Position numbers and translations under genes: made by a program. This document shows positions 9,781 to 22,010 of a stretch of 64,000 bases of DNA, piece by piece. How positions within the stretch are numbered: position 1 is the first letter of the stretch; the number at the start of each line of letters is the position of its first letter. The DNA comes from Puccinia triticina (lineage: Eukaryota > Basidiomycota > Pucciniomycetes > Pucciniales > Pucciniaceae), in NCBI RefSeq assembly GCF_026914185.1, contig NC_070560.1:6997501-7061500 (forward strand). The letters run 5' to 3'. Under the pieces are notes generated by a model that was not told where the DNA came from, did no database searches, and saw nothing but the letters and a program-made list of their open reading frames with translations.

Positions 9781-10891
9781 CTAGTCTGCATGCACCTGCT
9801 TAAGACTGCATAAGCCTGCATCAAGTGTGCATAACACTGCATGACATGTGCATAGCACAATGAAATGAGTGCAGCTGATGAGGTAAAGTGTATGTAAAGG
9901 TTTAGACAAGCTGTCAGGGTGGTCCATGTAACGGATTACATGTCCTGGGTAAGTGTGGTTCATGTAACGGATTACATGACCTGAGTATGGTGTTTGTGTG
10001 TGTGAAACTGGCTGATGATGTCTTGAAAGGGTTGTAACTGGTGGTCCAGAGGGGTGTAAGATGTGTTGTCCATGGTGTCCTGTGTAGTTTTGGCCGTAGA
10101 ATCCAGTGGTGTTGCAGTGTTGGTTGATTTGAGAGTGTACATATGAGAAAAAAGGAAATTTTTGAAATGGGCTAGATAGGTAACCATAAAGCATACCACA
10201 CCGGCTAGCTCAAAGTAGCTGGGTACCCTGCAGGATCCAGCCCTAGTACCCGCCAATGGGTTCAACACCATTTCTACTCCCACATGGAGGGCAGTTATGA
10301 ACTATCAACACAATTTGGCATGCAAGTGTTTGCATTTTTTGGTGGCAAATGATGTCATTAGTTTACTCCATAGCAGTAACAGTTTAAACAAATCTCATTT
10401 ATCATTATTCCTCTGGAACATGCAAGCTTGAGCATCTTTACCTCAAACCTTCCAAATCAGAGCCTTTCCATTCTATCTCCTTCATGTCCCCCTTGAAGCC
10501 TCCTAAAATTTGTGATGTTGGGTTTTCCAGCAGCCACTTACCTCAATATACTGACAAAACCCTGATTGCAAAAAAACCCTAGTAAGGTCATGGCAAGTCT
10601 TTAAACAGTTGTTGATTTCAAAACAATTTGTGAAGCATGCAAAACATGTTTATAAAAAACTAAACAGACATAAAGATAGCCAAGATGCCAGCACTCATCT
10701 GGGATATAGGTCTCCTCCATGCACCTTTGCCCCTTTTTCCACCCAAATCAGATCCAGGATGCTCTCCCACACTAGCTTTTGTAATTGGAAACCAATACAA
10801 CTGTGTTATGTTACAGTGTCATGTTGTGTTACGCTACACTACTGCCTCTACGCTGTGTTACACCATTACTGCCTGTACGCTGTGTTATGCT
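9781..10891. other. Intergenic stretch with short internal repeats
   Basis: A short direct repeat of the form TCCATGTAACGGATTACATG occurs at about 9922 and 9958. A CGGGTACCC-like word near 10220 recalls the hAT-like ends. No gene is recognised. The open frames on either strand lack domain signatures. Confidence 0.4.
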
Positions 10892-11073
10892 GGAGGCTTG
10901 CTTCACAAGACAAATGCCTGCAGCAGTGAGGGACTTGGTTGAGTTTGCGCAGATGGTGACTGCAATCATTGATTGGGGTTAATTTTTTGGAATTGAGTTG
11001 CCAAATGACAGACCACGGTCAAACTTAATGAAGTCCCTCTGCTGCAGGCATGTGTCTTGCAAAGCAAGCATCC
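10892..11073. repeat. Inverted repeat (foldback)
   Basis: About 45 bp at 10892-10937 (GGAGGCTTGCTTCACAAGAC at its start) recurs inverted at about 11028-11073 with a few mismatches. The centre is unique. It looks like a small foldback element of unknown class. Confidence 0.55.
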
Positions 11074-11085
11074 AACAGCCCTTGG

Positions 11086-11957
11086 CAGGAGGGACTTGCG
11101 CGCTATTGCCCCTTTTTGGCATACCAAGAATCTGAGTTTGGCTGGGTGTAATTTTTGAAGCTTTATAATTCCTGCCCCCTTGACATTTTTTGGAATATAA
11201 TAGCTTAGGTTGTAGGCCTGATTTTTCCCATCCAACCTACATAATTCCAGGAGTTTGGCAAAAATTGTTCCACCCGCAGAAATTCCACAAAAATCCCCAC
11301 TCAGCTGGAGTTACAAGTAGTGCTCAACTTGCACACTGCACCTTGCAGCTTGTGTGCACAATTGGTGGTTGTTTTTTTGTGTAGCTTTCTCTCAGAGGAT
11401 GCTATCAGCCCTAAAAGAACACAATTGTTCACCAGCTGTGAACATAACTGGAATCAAAGTGGCATTCTTGCTGTGCCAATGTGGGGAGGTACAGTAGGAC
11501 AGTTCACGTAGGGATTTTTAACCCTGCTGATGTTATAAATCAGCCAGCCTTCCCAGCCAAATGGGCTGGGACCGTGGGATAAACTTTATTTTGGTCTTGC
11601 TGATTTTGGCCCTACATGACCCGTCCTAGTGTATTTACATATTGGTTTAGTCACCCGACTTAGGGCCCGCGGTGGAGATGCTCCAAGTCCCTCCTGAGTC
11701 CTGACGGAGGCTTGCTTTGCGAGTTCAGCCTACCGGGGGCCCGAAGTCTCGAGGGACTCATGTACATAGCTAAGTTCGGACCGCGGTGGACATGCTCTTA
11801 ACTAGCAGGGCTCTGCTGACCGGATAATTCACACAGCCCCCGGGCCCCCCGACCTACGCCCCAAATCGCATGTGCATGTGCTCCCCCAGGAGACCAACAT
11901 AGCCGCCGCAGACTACCAGAAGGAAGACTCCGACGGGGACACGGACCTCCCGGAACG
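11086..11957. other. Region upstream of the uS12m gene
   Basis: Two copies of a CCGCGGTGGANATGCTC word lie in direct orientation (about 11669 and 11779). This word also resembles the ends of Harbinger-like repeats elsewhere in the window. The last 100 bp before 11958 should hold the promoter and 5' UTR of the ribosomal protein gene, but no convincing TATA box was seen. Confidence 0.4.
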
Positions 11958-12694
11958 ATGATGAGCTTATTACGTTGTTGGAACTGCTCGGGACGGACGG
12001 CTCCATCTGGTCTATCAATCCAGGCACGGTTATCAAATATTGGCCAATCGATAGGATCCCGGAGTCATTTGATCGGTAAAGCTTTGGACGGAGGACCCCT
12101 ACACTTCGATCGACAGTTTTCTCAAACCCGAAGGATTGAATCGACAATCAACCAAACAATCAGAGGATGTAGGAAGACCGTCCGGCGAGAAATCAAAGCA
12201 CCTGCATTAGAAGGCTGCCCTCAAAAGAAAGGTGTCTGTTCAAAGTTATATACCGTCAAGCCTAGGAAACCCAACTCGGCCGTCCGAAAGGTGGCTAAAG
12301 TTAAACTCGCAAATGGAAAAACCGTTGTCGCTTACATTCAAGGTGAAGGGCACAATTTGCAAGAACATTCTGTGGTCTTAATCCGAGGTGGTCGAACTCA
12401 AGATTTGATTGGTCTGAAGTTAGTCGCCACATGGTTTTATTGCAATCCGACTTGATGCTGATTGTCTATGACTTCGTCTCATAAACAACTCTGGTCAGGT
12501 ACAAGATTATAAGAGGAGCATTAGATTTTGCAGGTGTGGTCGGACGAAGAACGTCAAGATCAAAATATGGCGGTGAGTGTATTAGTTCATCTGTCTTCTC
12601 TCTCAATCACAGGTTTCCCTCTGCCCATCTGATTCTTTTGTTTTGCCCTAAAAACCTAACAGTTAAAAAACCGAAGGATCAAGCTGCTCCTTGA
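11958..12694 (+). CDS. Mitochondrial ribosomal protein uS12m (S12)
   Basis: This encodes the small-subunit mitoribosome protein S12, which lines the decoding centre. Three exons are inferred: 11958-12418, 12499-12572 and 12663-12694, with phases that join cleanly into 188 residues. The first 80-90 residues are Arg/Ser-rich with few acidic residues, fitting a mitochondrial targeting sequence. The S12 core follows, with [15 protein letters not shown] (the loop holding the accuracy-controlling Lys and Pro positions), the [18 protein letters not shown] block, and the C-terminal RSKYGVKK signature, which is only restored when both introns are removed. There are two adjacent ATG codons at 11958 and 11961, and I took the first. 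TVP23 follows on the same strand after about 320 bp. The family assignment is firm. The exact start is less so. Confidence 0.93.
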
Positions 12695-13010
12695 TAATGA
12701 TAAGTACACCGCCAGATAGGAAACATGCAACAGCAAATCAAGGAGCAGATCAATCTCCTTGTGTGGTCGTGCCGAAATGTAGAAACAATTCACTCTATGC
12801 CCTCTAAAATGTGTAATTCTGCCACACGGCACATGAGAGTTAGACCCATGTCCATGTTACACATTATATGATGCTGTTCGGAGTGATGCACAGAAGCATC
12901 AACAGTGAGTGTTTCCATGAGGACCCCGACAATCAGCCATCTCAATGTGCCATGGAAGGCCGGATAGTATAAGGCTGTCCGGATCGAATCCGGAACTGAC
13001 GGGGGTCCCG
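12695..13010. other. Gap between uS12m and TVP23
   Basis: About 315 bp that should contain the uS12m 3' end and the TVP23 promoter. An upstream in-frame ATG at 12945 could extend TVP23 by 22 codons. No terminator or promoter motif is decisive. Confidence 0.4.
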
Positions 13011-14228
13011 ATGGAAGAGGGAAAGATGCCGAGCCACGTCCATGTCCAGAGGAGTCTTCATGGTATCATGGCTCAACTCAAAGAAACGCTTGACGGGAAC
13101 GGCTCATCACTCAACCTGCTCAGCTCGGCGGAGACGAACGGGCTCGGCACCATCTCATCGGATATCAACCCCCCACCCACCACCACCACCACAGCAGCAG
13201 CAGCAGCAGCACCAAAATCTTCAGCAGCTTCAGACCGGCAGCAGAATCAATCCAATGACACCACTCAAAGCCAAAACCAGTCTATCTGGCAGCAATCATC
13301 ACATCCAGTCGCACTGTTCTTCCTGTTCTTATTCCGATCCCTAGCAATCGCAACCTATGTCAGTCCCCAAACTGATTGTCATTGTAGGGCCTACACTGAC
13401 GATCAGTTTTTTTCTTTTTTTTCTTTTTCTTTTTGGGTAGCTACTATGTGGATTTTTTTCAGATTCGTACGTGTTTTCGACAGTCATAGTCGTCATCCTC
13501 CTGTCCATCGACTTCTGGACCGTCCGCAATGTGTCGGGACGAGTATTGGTCGGGCTCAGATTTTGGAATCAGGTCGATGAAGACGGCAGTTCTTATTGGG
13601 TCTTCGAAAGCAGAGATGTGTGTCCCTCCACTCTTTCGTCTCTTCAAATTGGGTCTGATTCTTTTACTTCCTCTTTCAGCCATCTCAAGCTGCAAATGCG
13701 GTCGATTCAAAGTGAGTATAGTCGACCACCAAGAGCGAGGGAAAAAAATCAAGTTCAAGTCTTCAGAAGAGAGAGCCTGACTGGGCTTGGATTTATTGTT
13801 ACTGATCCCACCGTTGATCGGATTGACGATGTTCATAGGATGTTTTGGATGGCACTGTACACGTTCCCGGTGGCCTGGATCTTTTTACTATTCATCGGGA
13901 TCCTAAAATTCAACCTCTCCTTTCTCCCGATCGTCGTCCTGGCGCTAGTATTCAACCTGACCAACACGATCGGCTTCACCTATGCAGTTGAGCCTTGACC
14001 CCCCCCCCCCCCCCCCCCCCGTCGACGATCGTTCAACATGCTACTCCAATTAACTGATTCCGGGTCACCATTCCTTTCCTCTCTTTTTTTTTCTTGCAGG
14101 ATCGTGATTCGAAACGAAAATGGGCCAACGAACTCGGGTCGAGTGGTATCAACGGCCTTCTCGGCCAATTCGGCGGCGGATTACTGGGCGGTTTGACGAA
14201 AGTTGGAATCGGAAAATTCTTTGGATAA
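13011..14228 (+). CDS. TVP23: Golgi membrane protein TVP23 (FAM18 family)
   Basis: TVP23 is a conserved four-helix membrane protein of late Golgi vesicles, linked in yeast to vesicle traffic. Five exons are inferred: 13011-13358, 13441-13617, 13680-13711, 13839-13986 and 14100-14228, giving 277 residues. Signatures in order are [14 protein letters not shown] (first membrane segment), [22 protein letters not shown] (family hallmark, 21 residues overall), the [10 protein letters not shown] stretch, [18 protein letters not shown] and a Gly-rich C-terminus. Removing the introns restores the family sequence at each junction. The N-terminus has a Thr/Ala/Gln-rich insert, and the start (12945, 13011 or 13062) is uncertain. 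The fourth intron contains a run of 22 C (13999-14020), which is unusual. Confidence 0.93.
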
Positions 14229-14594
14229 CAAACACCATTATGTACTTCAAAAAAATAACACATCAACCAATCTCTATCTCTTTCCTCCCGCTTCTTCACT
14301 TTCTTTGTTTATTTCTTTTTCATTCTTTCATGATAATCCTCTTATTATCTCTCATCTTTCATCTCGTTGATGCAGTCAATTGTCCCAAAACAACCCCCTC
14401 AACCAAAGGCAACTAAATCTTCTTTTCTTGTATTTCCTTCCACATTCTCGTTGATTATCAATATTTCCTTTTCTGTTTATGTTTTGGTATTGTTGTTGAA
14501 AGAGATTAAACAAGAAAAAAAAGAATAACATAGAGAACTGATTCTTCAAATGATCTCCGTCAGCTGCTTGGGTTCCATGATAAGCTGGATAATA
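14229..14594. other. TVP23 downstream region
   Basis: Pyrimidine-rich sequence with several T runs, probably the 3' UTR and poly(A) region of TVP23. No other gene is recognised. Confidence 0.4.
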
Positions 14595-14980
14595 GGGGGA
14601 TTCAAAGTTGGCCATGCGCAACTTGCATGCACTTTTGCAAGTTGGTGTTCAAGGCTTTGATTGAACACCAAATTTCAAAAAAACATCCAAGCAGGCTTAG
14701 GGGGTGTAGTACAGTGTGGCTTGCATGCACTTTTGCAACTTATGGTATTCAAAATTGCATATGTCACTGTTTACATAAAATCATAAAGCCAATTTTGGCT
14801 GGGAGATGTCAGGTTGCATAAAACTTAAAGTGACATCTCCCAGCCAAAATTGTAGTTTATGATTTTATGTAAAAAAATCTTATGCAATTTTGAATACCAC
14901 AACTCGGTGTTCAAGAATGAACTTGAACACTGACTTGCAAAAGTGCATGCAAGTTGCATCTGGCCAACTTTGAAACCCCC
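14595..14980. mobile_element. Foldback MITE (386 bp)
   Basis: The left end GGGGGATTCAAAGTTGGCC pairs with the right end GGCCAACTTTGAAACCCCC. The arms share further blocks such as CTTGCATGCACTTTTGCAA and ACATCTCCCAGCCAAAATT, so almost the whole element is an imperfect palindrome about 14825. No clear target duplication could be assigned. It is non-coding. Confidence 0.75.
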
Positions 14981-15723
14981 TGATCTCCAAGTAATGGCAG
15001 TAATGGCCATTTGTCTGATCAGCCATATGATCAGCCTTACTCTTAGTCTATGCAATGAAGAATTTATTCTCAAGAGCTCAAACAGGTTTTAGGTAAGATG
15101 AGGCTACATATATTGCTTGGATTGCATGCCTCATGGAAAGAAAGACATCCTCCTGAGGCATATGCAGGTTTAGCTAGAAGGAAATTGACAGATTTAGGTG
15201 CAATAAATAGTTTGTTGTGGTGGACATCAGTTGGATACTTAGTATGTATGACATATGTATAGTGAATTGACTATGTATATGCACAATTGGCCAACTGAGT
15301 TGTAGCCCTTGATCTGAGCTATCTTGTATATATTTTTTCAAGTATTTTTAACAAAAATTGGCTGCTCGGCAGCCATCCTTGCCAGGGCTGTTCCTGGGCA
15401 ATGTGATGGATCCATTGAACCAATTTCAGGTCAAGATGAGACATGGTCTCACGGTTTTGGCCTCACAAGACCTCCCAAGCCAGTTTTTTACATCACAATT
15501 TTTTCCAAGGCTTAGAGATGAGGATACAAGGTTGATGGGATACATCACAACATGCACAATGAGAAGCTGATTATAATGGTACAGGAGGCTGTGAAGAAAT
15601 CAGATGGGTCTGCACACGGCAATAAGTGGGATAAAAGTAAATTTTGGACAAATGGTTGGGCAGCCTCAAGCCAAATGTAGGACATTAGGCACAACTAGCT
15701 TAACTTGGCCTCTCAAATGGAGG
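14981..15723. other. Intergenic stretch
   Basis: No gene or bounded repeat is recognised. Open frames at 15324-15570 have no domain signature. Confidence 0.4.
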
Positions 15724-15730
15724 GTCCAGG

Positions 15731-16201
15731 CAACGGTGGGCCGCTACGCTACACTACGCTACAGGGCCACTTAGCGTTAGCGTAGCCGCAAAAAGCGCCC
15801 GCCCATTTTGAGTAGCGTTAGCGCGCTGTTAGCACCGCTACGCTGCGCTACGTTTCAGCGGCGCTAACAGCGCGCCAATTGTTGTTAGTGTTAGCACGCC
15901 GCTACAGTCACTACGCTTTGCTACGCTTTGCTACGCTGCGCTACAGCGCTTCTAGCGGAAAAAAAGGTCTTTTTTTCAGCTAAAAGCACTGTGGTGCACC
16001 GTAGCGCGCGCTCTTTTGCGCCCTGCGTGTGTAGCGTTAGCGCAATTGCGCGCATCTGCGCTAACGCTACGCTAACAGCTAAATTAGCTGCGCACCCTTT
16101 GCACGTAGCGTTAGCGCAGAGAAGGCGCAATTCCGCTAACGCTACGCTAAAATTTAGCGGAATTCCGCTACGCTACGGTTAGCGTAGCTGGCCCACCGTT
16201 G
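15731..16201. mobile_element. MITE with 7-bp target duplication, GCTACGC type
   Basis: The termini are CAACGGTGGGCC and GGCCCACCGTTG, flanked by the exact 7-bp duplication GTCCAGG (15724-15730 and 16202-16208). The interior is full of GCTACGC/GCGTAGC and TTAGCGT words in both orientations, making it highly self-complementary. It belongs with the elements at 43856-44265 and 56114-56616. It has no coding capacity, and the superfamily is not assigned. Confidence 0.88.
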
Positions 16202-16208
16202 GTCCAGG

Positions 16209-16838
16209 GGACCTTTCCCAGAGGGATCTCCACAGAAGGGCTTATGAATAATGTCTGGAGGCTTGCAGAAAAAGGAATGATTTTCAAACCCAAAAATACT
16301 AAACAATTATTTGAAGATCAACAAAATAAGCACAAGAAAAACTGAATAGAAAGTGGAGGACTTCCCTTCAACTTGGAATAAATATGGATCACTTTGGGGA
16401 TCTTTTTGGATCCAGATTTTGCTGTGAAATCTGAAATCTGTTGGCTCAGATCTGACTTTTCAGATTGACTGGCAGTGGAAGTCCTCCTGTTTTTTTGGCA
16501 TTGCTGATGTGCAGGGATTGGGGAGATGAAGTGCCATTTGAAAGCTGAGGTCGAGAAGTATAGTCTGGCACTGGGGTTGGTCCACAGGAGCTGAAGGGGA
16601 GGCTGGGGGTGAGGCTAAATATTTTTCCTCCAGCCATTCATGATTTCTTTCTCAGCCAAATTAGTGACTTTGTGCACCAGTGCCTGCCTGCGGCGAGCCT
16701 CCCACCGGGGGGCTTGTGTCGCGAGCACAGGGAGGGAGGTGTTTTATGCAAGTTCGGCCCAAGCGGCCCGGCTGGCCCGACAGCCAGCAACCCAAACTCA
16801 ACACTCATCCACCGACAGCCAGCCAGCCAGTGGAGCAG
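16209..16838. other. Gap before the uL15m gene, with one inverted repeat
   Basis: An inverted repeat runs from GGAGGACTTCCC (16355) to GGAAGTCCTCC (ending 16487). The same arrangement recurs at 20814-20923. The last 200 bp before 16839 are GC-rich and should contain the uL15m promoter and 5' UTR. The frame of uL15m stays open upstream to about 16680, so a longer N-terminus is possible. Confidence 0.5.
16355..16487. repeat. Inverted repeat, GAAGTCCTCC family
   Basis: The ends GGAGGACTTCCC and GGAAGTCCTCC are inverted relative to each other, and the interior contains repeated AAATCTGAAATCTG words. A related copy is at 20814-20923. It is probably a small non-autonomous TIR element. Confidence 0.5.
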
Positions 16839-17541
16839 ATGATCACCAGTTTCTTCCGGATCCTCCGCCCGGACCGCCTGTGCCAGCCGACGCGGCTCCA
16901 GCAGACGACCGTCCATCCGGCGCGCGGCCTGGCTCGTCGGACGCAGGGCAGGCTCGCCAGCGATCAGGGCTGGCGACCACCGGTGCGGCTGGCGAGCGGG
17001 ATGGCGAACCTCAAGCCGGCCAAGGGCTCGACCCATTCCGTCAGTCCCAGCCCACTCTTCCTATCTCTTTCTCTCTCTCTCTCTCTCTCTCTTCCCTCTG
17101 TACATTACACTCACTCACTCCATTTTGTGCAGAGGAAACGGGTCGGCAGAGGCCAGGGATCGGGGTACGGCGGGACGGCGGGCCGCGGGCACAAGGGCCA
17201 GAAAGCGAACAAGGGCAACAGCCCTCGGCTCGGATTCCAGGGTGGGCAGACTCCGTTGACTCGACTGTTCCCGAAGAGGGGGGCCGTGAACCCGTGAGTG
17301 ATGGACAGGGATTGAGGAGAGATGTCGGATGAGGATTGTTGAAGACTGATGATACTCATGTGTTTCGCCGGATGCTGCAGCACGCAGGTCGAGATGTCAC
17401 CGCTCAACCTGTTCCAACTCCAGCTCTGGATCGACCAGAAACGGATCGACCCGAGCCAGCCGATCACGATGAAGGAGATGCTAGATTCGCGAATGGTGCA
17501 TGGGATCAAGGACGGGGTGAAGCTACTCGGGAAGGTGAGCG

Positions 17542-17572
<31 letters not shown>

Positions 17573-18012
17573 AGCAGGCCAGGGTGGCTGATGAATGGAC
17601 AGCTGACGATGATGATTTTGGGCAGGGAGCGGCAGACTTCCGGGCGGCGAATCTGACGATCGTCGTCTCGCGGGCGTCGCAGAGTGCGATCGAGGCGGTG
17701 GAGAGACAGGGGGGGCGGGTGATCTGCAAGTTCTACAACCGGCTGAGTCTGCGCGCGTTACTCAAGCCGCACCGGTTCGCGGCCAAGCACCGGTTCCTGC
17801 CGGGCGACGCCCATCCGGTGCGCAAGCAGGACTGGATGCGCTACTCGGACTGGGAGACCCGCAGGGGATATCTCGGCAACCTTGCGCTCGCTGAGCAGGT
17901 CCTTCGACAGGTCTCCGACAGACGCGCGGGCTTCGGCTGGCTCTCTCGGGAGCAGATCGCCAGCCAGGTCAGGGCCAGAGTCCAGCCTGACCAAGCGCCC
18001 CCTCCGAGTTGA
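16839..18012 (+). CDS. Mitochondrial ribosomal protein uL15m (L15)
   Basis: This is a large-subunit mitoribosome protein of the bacterial L15 family. Four exons are inferred: 16839-17039, 17133-17293, 17381-17534 and 17626-18012, giving 300 residues. The start at 16839 gives an Arg-rich N-terminus suited to mitochondrial import. The first junction yields [20 protein letters not shown], the L15 family hallmark, followed by [10 protein letters not shown], then [17 protein letters not shown]. The last exon holds the [17 protein letters not shown] and [10 protein letters not shown] region. The C-terminal extension beyond L15 is typical of mitochondrial versions. Intron 1 contains a CT microsatellite (about 17070-17091) and intron 3 a GA microsatellite (about 17538-17567). 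The Rac gene starts only about 390 bp downstream on the same strand. Confidence 0.93.
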
Positions 18013-18402
18013 AGCAAAGATCACTGTTTTCTTTTTTTCACTTCGTCTCTTTGTTACATGCTGCAACCCATCAAAATACAACTTTCTTCCACACACACAC
18101 ACACACACACACACATGCAGTGAGCGTTGGCCTGGGCCCAGACAGAAGAGACTTGGGCTGATGTGACCACCATGGGTGGCTTGGCGGCATCCACCTCGCG
18201 GGGGTGACTGAGTGTGCCTCGGGGGGTGTCCGGGGGATCGCCCGGTGGCCTGGCTCCTGCTGCCCAGCTGCAGCCCGTCCCTCCACTCCCAACACCACCA
18301 CCCCCCAGCCACCCTCGCCAGCCATCACCCGCCCCAGCCCCAGCCCCAGCCCCAGCCCCAGCCCCAGCCCCAGCCCCAGCCCCAGCCCCACTAGCTTAGC
18401 CC
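18013..18402. other. uL15m-Rac intergenic region
   Basis: It contains an AC microsatellite (about 18091-18115) and the CCCCAG hexamer array next to the Rac start. It should hold the uL15m 3' UTR and the Rac promoter. Confidence 0.5.
18331..18390 (+). repeat. CCCCAG hexanucleotide array, ten copies
   Basis: Ten perfect copies of the six-base unit lie 12 bp upstream of the Rac start codon, in the likely 5' UTR. Because the unit is a multiple of three, reading frames stay open across it (an Ala-Pro repeat in one frame), so the long frames predicted there are not genes. Confidence 0.9.
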
Positions 18403-19477
<1,075 letters not shown>

Positions 19478-20813
19478 ACCCCCCGTCCGAACCGGAGATC
19501 CATCCATCTCCCATCCACCCCCCTCTCTCTATCTTTCTCTCGCCGCGTTCTCCAACTTGTCTCGTCCTTTCTTTCTCTCTCTCTCTCTCTCCTCTCTTCC
19601 TTTCTCCCACTCTTCTTTCTAATCATCTGGTCCTACACTAACACACACACACACACACACACACCTGATCTCTCGCTCCTCTCTACTTGAGGCGGATCTC
19701 GTTTTGCATCCAATCTCATCGAGTAAACGACCCACTCTTTCTCTTTGCGCTTTAATCCTTCGCCTTCCTCCTCCTGCTCCTCCCCCCTCGCCTGATAATT
19801 TTGCTGTGTTTTCTCTCTTCTCAATTACTGTTTTTTTTCCAATATTGTCTTTTTGATTACGGTCTAATTTTTTTTTGGTATACATACTTTCATCAGATTC
19901 ATCTTGTTTCTCGGCTCCCTTTATCTATCCTTCTTTGCCTCTCTCTCACACATAACAACCAAGAACTTTTTTTTTTTTTTTGAAACAGAAAACAAAAGAA
20001 ACTGACTACATACACCTTAAATACTTGCCCTCCATCTGTTCTTCAACAACTCATGTCTTCGTTCTCCTTCGTTGATCAACTCGAATTATATTTATCCCAT
20101 TTCCCCCTTCTATCATCCTCCTTTTTTTCGAACACATAAATTAAATTGTTTCAAATGAACTATATTCATTTTTTATCTCGATTGTGAGGTTTGCTCCCCC
20201 CTCCCTCCCCTCTTCTCGCCTTCGCTCGCTCTTGCTTTCCATGAAAGACCATCGCTCTCATCCCAGTACACCCTGCACCCCGACCCCTACGACCCCGTCT
20301 CTCAAATCAATTTCGATCGTCCTTTTCTGGTTGTTGTCCTGCTCCATCCCTCCGTTCATTTTCTTCAACCCAAAAAAACAAACCACAAATAAAATACACA
20401 TTCATTGATCATCATCCTCTTCTCTTTTGTTCTGCCTCTTCTTGTGGGGCTCCCAAAACACCTGCTGTTCCTCTTCTCTCTTGCTCTTGATTTTGGGGAT
20501 GGTTCATCTTTCCTTTTTGTGCTCAGTATTTCATTTCTCAACTGAAGAAAGACTACCAAATAAAATACATATAAAAGTAAACCAAACATTCTCAACTGAT
20601 GCGGGCGTTGGTTGGGAGGGCTCAGGGAACGGGGGGCTGGCAGGGGAGGGGGTGAGTCTTTCATTTCTTTTTGATTTGTTGTTTGGACTGTTATAGTTTA
20701 AAGTTTCAGTTATCCATACACTTTCTTTATTTATTTCACTAGCATACACAGATCACTCCTGGACAAACAACTTTTTCTGGAATAACTTGACTGTAAATCA
20801 CTATGCATGTCCC
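19478..20813. other. Rac 3' flank, low-complexity
   Basis: A pyrimidine-rich stretch with CT, CA and T runs. It includes a CA/AC microsatellite near 19640-19664. The first part is probably the Rac 3' UTR. No further gene is recognised, and the open frames here are low-complexity. Confidence 0.5.
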
Positions 20814-20923
20814 GGAGAACTTCCCTTCAAGACCTGAGGAAGTGATCCAGAGTTCCACATTTCAGATTTCACAGGGAAATCTGAAATTCCAGATTGATTC
20901 CAAGTTGACGGGAAGTCCTCCAC
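20814..20923. repeat. Inverted repeat, GAAGTCCTCC family (second copy)
   Basis: It begins GAACTTCCCTTCAA and ends TTGACGGGAAGTCCTCC, with AAATCTGAAATTCC inside, closely resembling 16355-16487. It is probably the same small TIR family. Confidence 0.45.
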
Positions 20924-21129
20924 AATGTATCTGGCACTTTTGATTTTGATTTGTCTCATGATGGATAAAAATGCATACAAATAGGGGGTCAATATTTGTG
21001 CCCGGTTTTTCTGTGCTTACCTTTTGTGGACCCCCTTCTTGGCACCAGCCCAGCAAGAAGAGGGATTCCTCATGGTGGGGCTGGTATACATACAACACAG
21101 GGCGGGTTTCTGGGAAACCACCCCTTCCA

Positions 21130-21480
21130 ATGGACCCTACGGGGCAAAAGCATCACTTGGACAGTTTCAAAAAGCGTCCCAGTGCCGCTTTGCTGGCCAA
21201 AGCGTCATTTGGACACCCAAAAAATAGCATCCATTGGACACTCTCCTCCAGGAGTGTCCGATGGACGGTTTTCACGCAAATGTGCGCTCCAACAATTGGA
21301 CACTCCAGCCGGAGTGTCCAACGGACACCAAACAAGTTGCCCAGCGGACACTCTTGGTTGACAGGGTCCATTGAAAACAAGAAACACTGTGCATCAGACA
21401 CCCTTGATTCATGAGGGTGTCCAATGCGCACCAAAAAAAAACCCTTGGACACCCTTGATCAAGAGTGTCCAATAGGCTGT
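21130..21480. repeat. Palindromic GGACACTC/GAGTGTCC array
   Basis: At least five dyads of the form GGACACTCnnnnnGAGTGTCC or half-sites occur at 20-60 nt spacing. Examples are GGACACTCCAGCCGGAGTGTCC near 21298 and GGACACCCTTGATCAAGAGTGTCC near 21447, each given here with its spacer. This array is distinct from the GATGACCGGTCATC type but of similar design. It lies just left of the CACTA-like element, and its own boundaries were not found. Confidence 0.7.
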
Positions 21481-21739
21481 TGGACAGCGAAGGGGTGTTG
21501 TTGGTTGCAGTCTTTTTGTGACAAAGCTGGGCATGATCACAAGTGTTGTCTACGTGGCGTACACTGCCCGCAAACGGGTGTCAAAATCCGGATTTTGTTG
21601 CGCTGACAAAATCCAAATGTTGCCCTGAGTTTGAGCCCCGGCGCTGTCGTCACCTCCAACAGGTCACCCACGGATTTTGTCAGCTGATCTGCCCATGGGC
21701 AGATTCAGATCTCAGGTCAACGCTCCCTGGCAGCCGCAC

Positions 21740-22010
21740 ATCACCAAGAGGAGTACACACCCTCTTGATGGCCGGTCAAACCATTCATTGAGAGGAATAC
21801 ACATCCCCTCAATGACCGGTCAAACCGGCTGCAGTCACCGAGAGGAGTACACACCCTCTTGATGGCCGGTCAAACCAGTCATCAAGACGAATACATTTCC
21901 CCTCAATGACCAATCAAATAGGCCATCAAGAGGGGAACACACACCCTCCATGGCCGGACATCAAGAGGAATCCTCTCAATGGCCAATCAAATTTGTCATT
22001 GAGAGCAACC
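21740..22010. repeat. Left subterminal palindromic array of the CACTA-like element
   Basis: Units such as CCTCTTGATGGCCGGTCAAA and CCTCAATGACCGGTCAAACC alternate in orientation with spacers like GAGTACACA. The array mirrors the longer one near the right end and shares its core with arrays in the hAT-like elements. Confidence 0.8.

Noticed and set aside
11669..11795. A TIR element bounded by CCGCGGTGGANATGCTC
   Set aside because: The two copies are in direct, not inverted, orientation and no flanking duplication is present.
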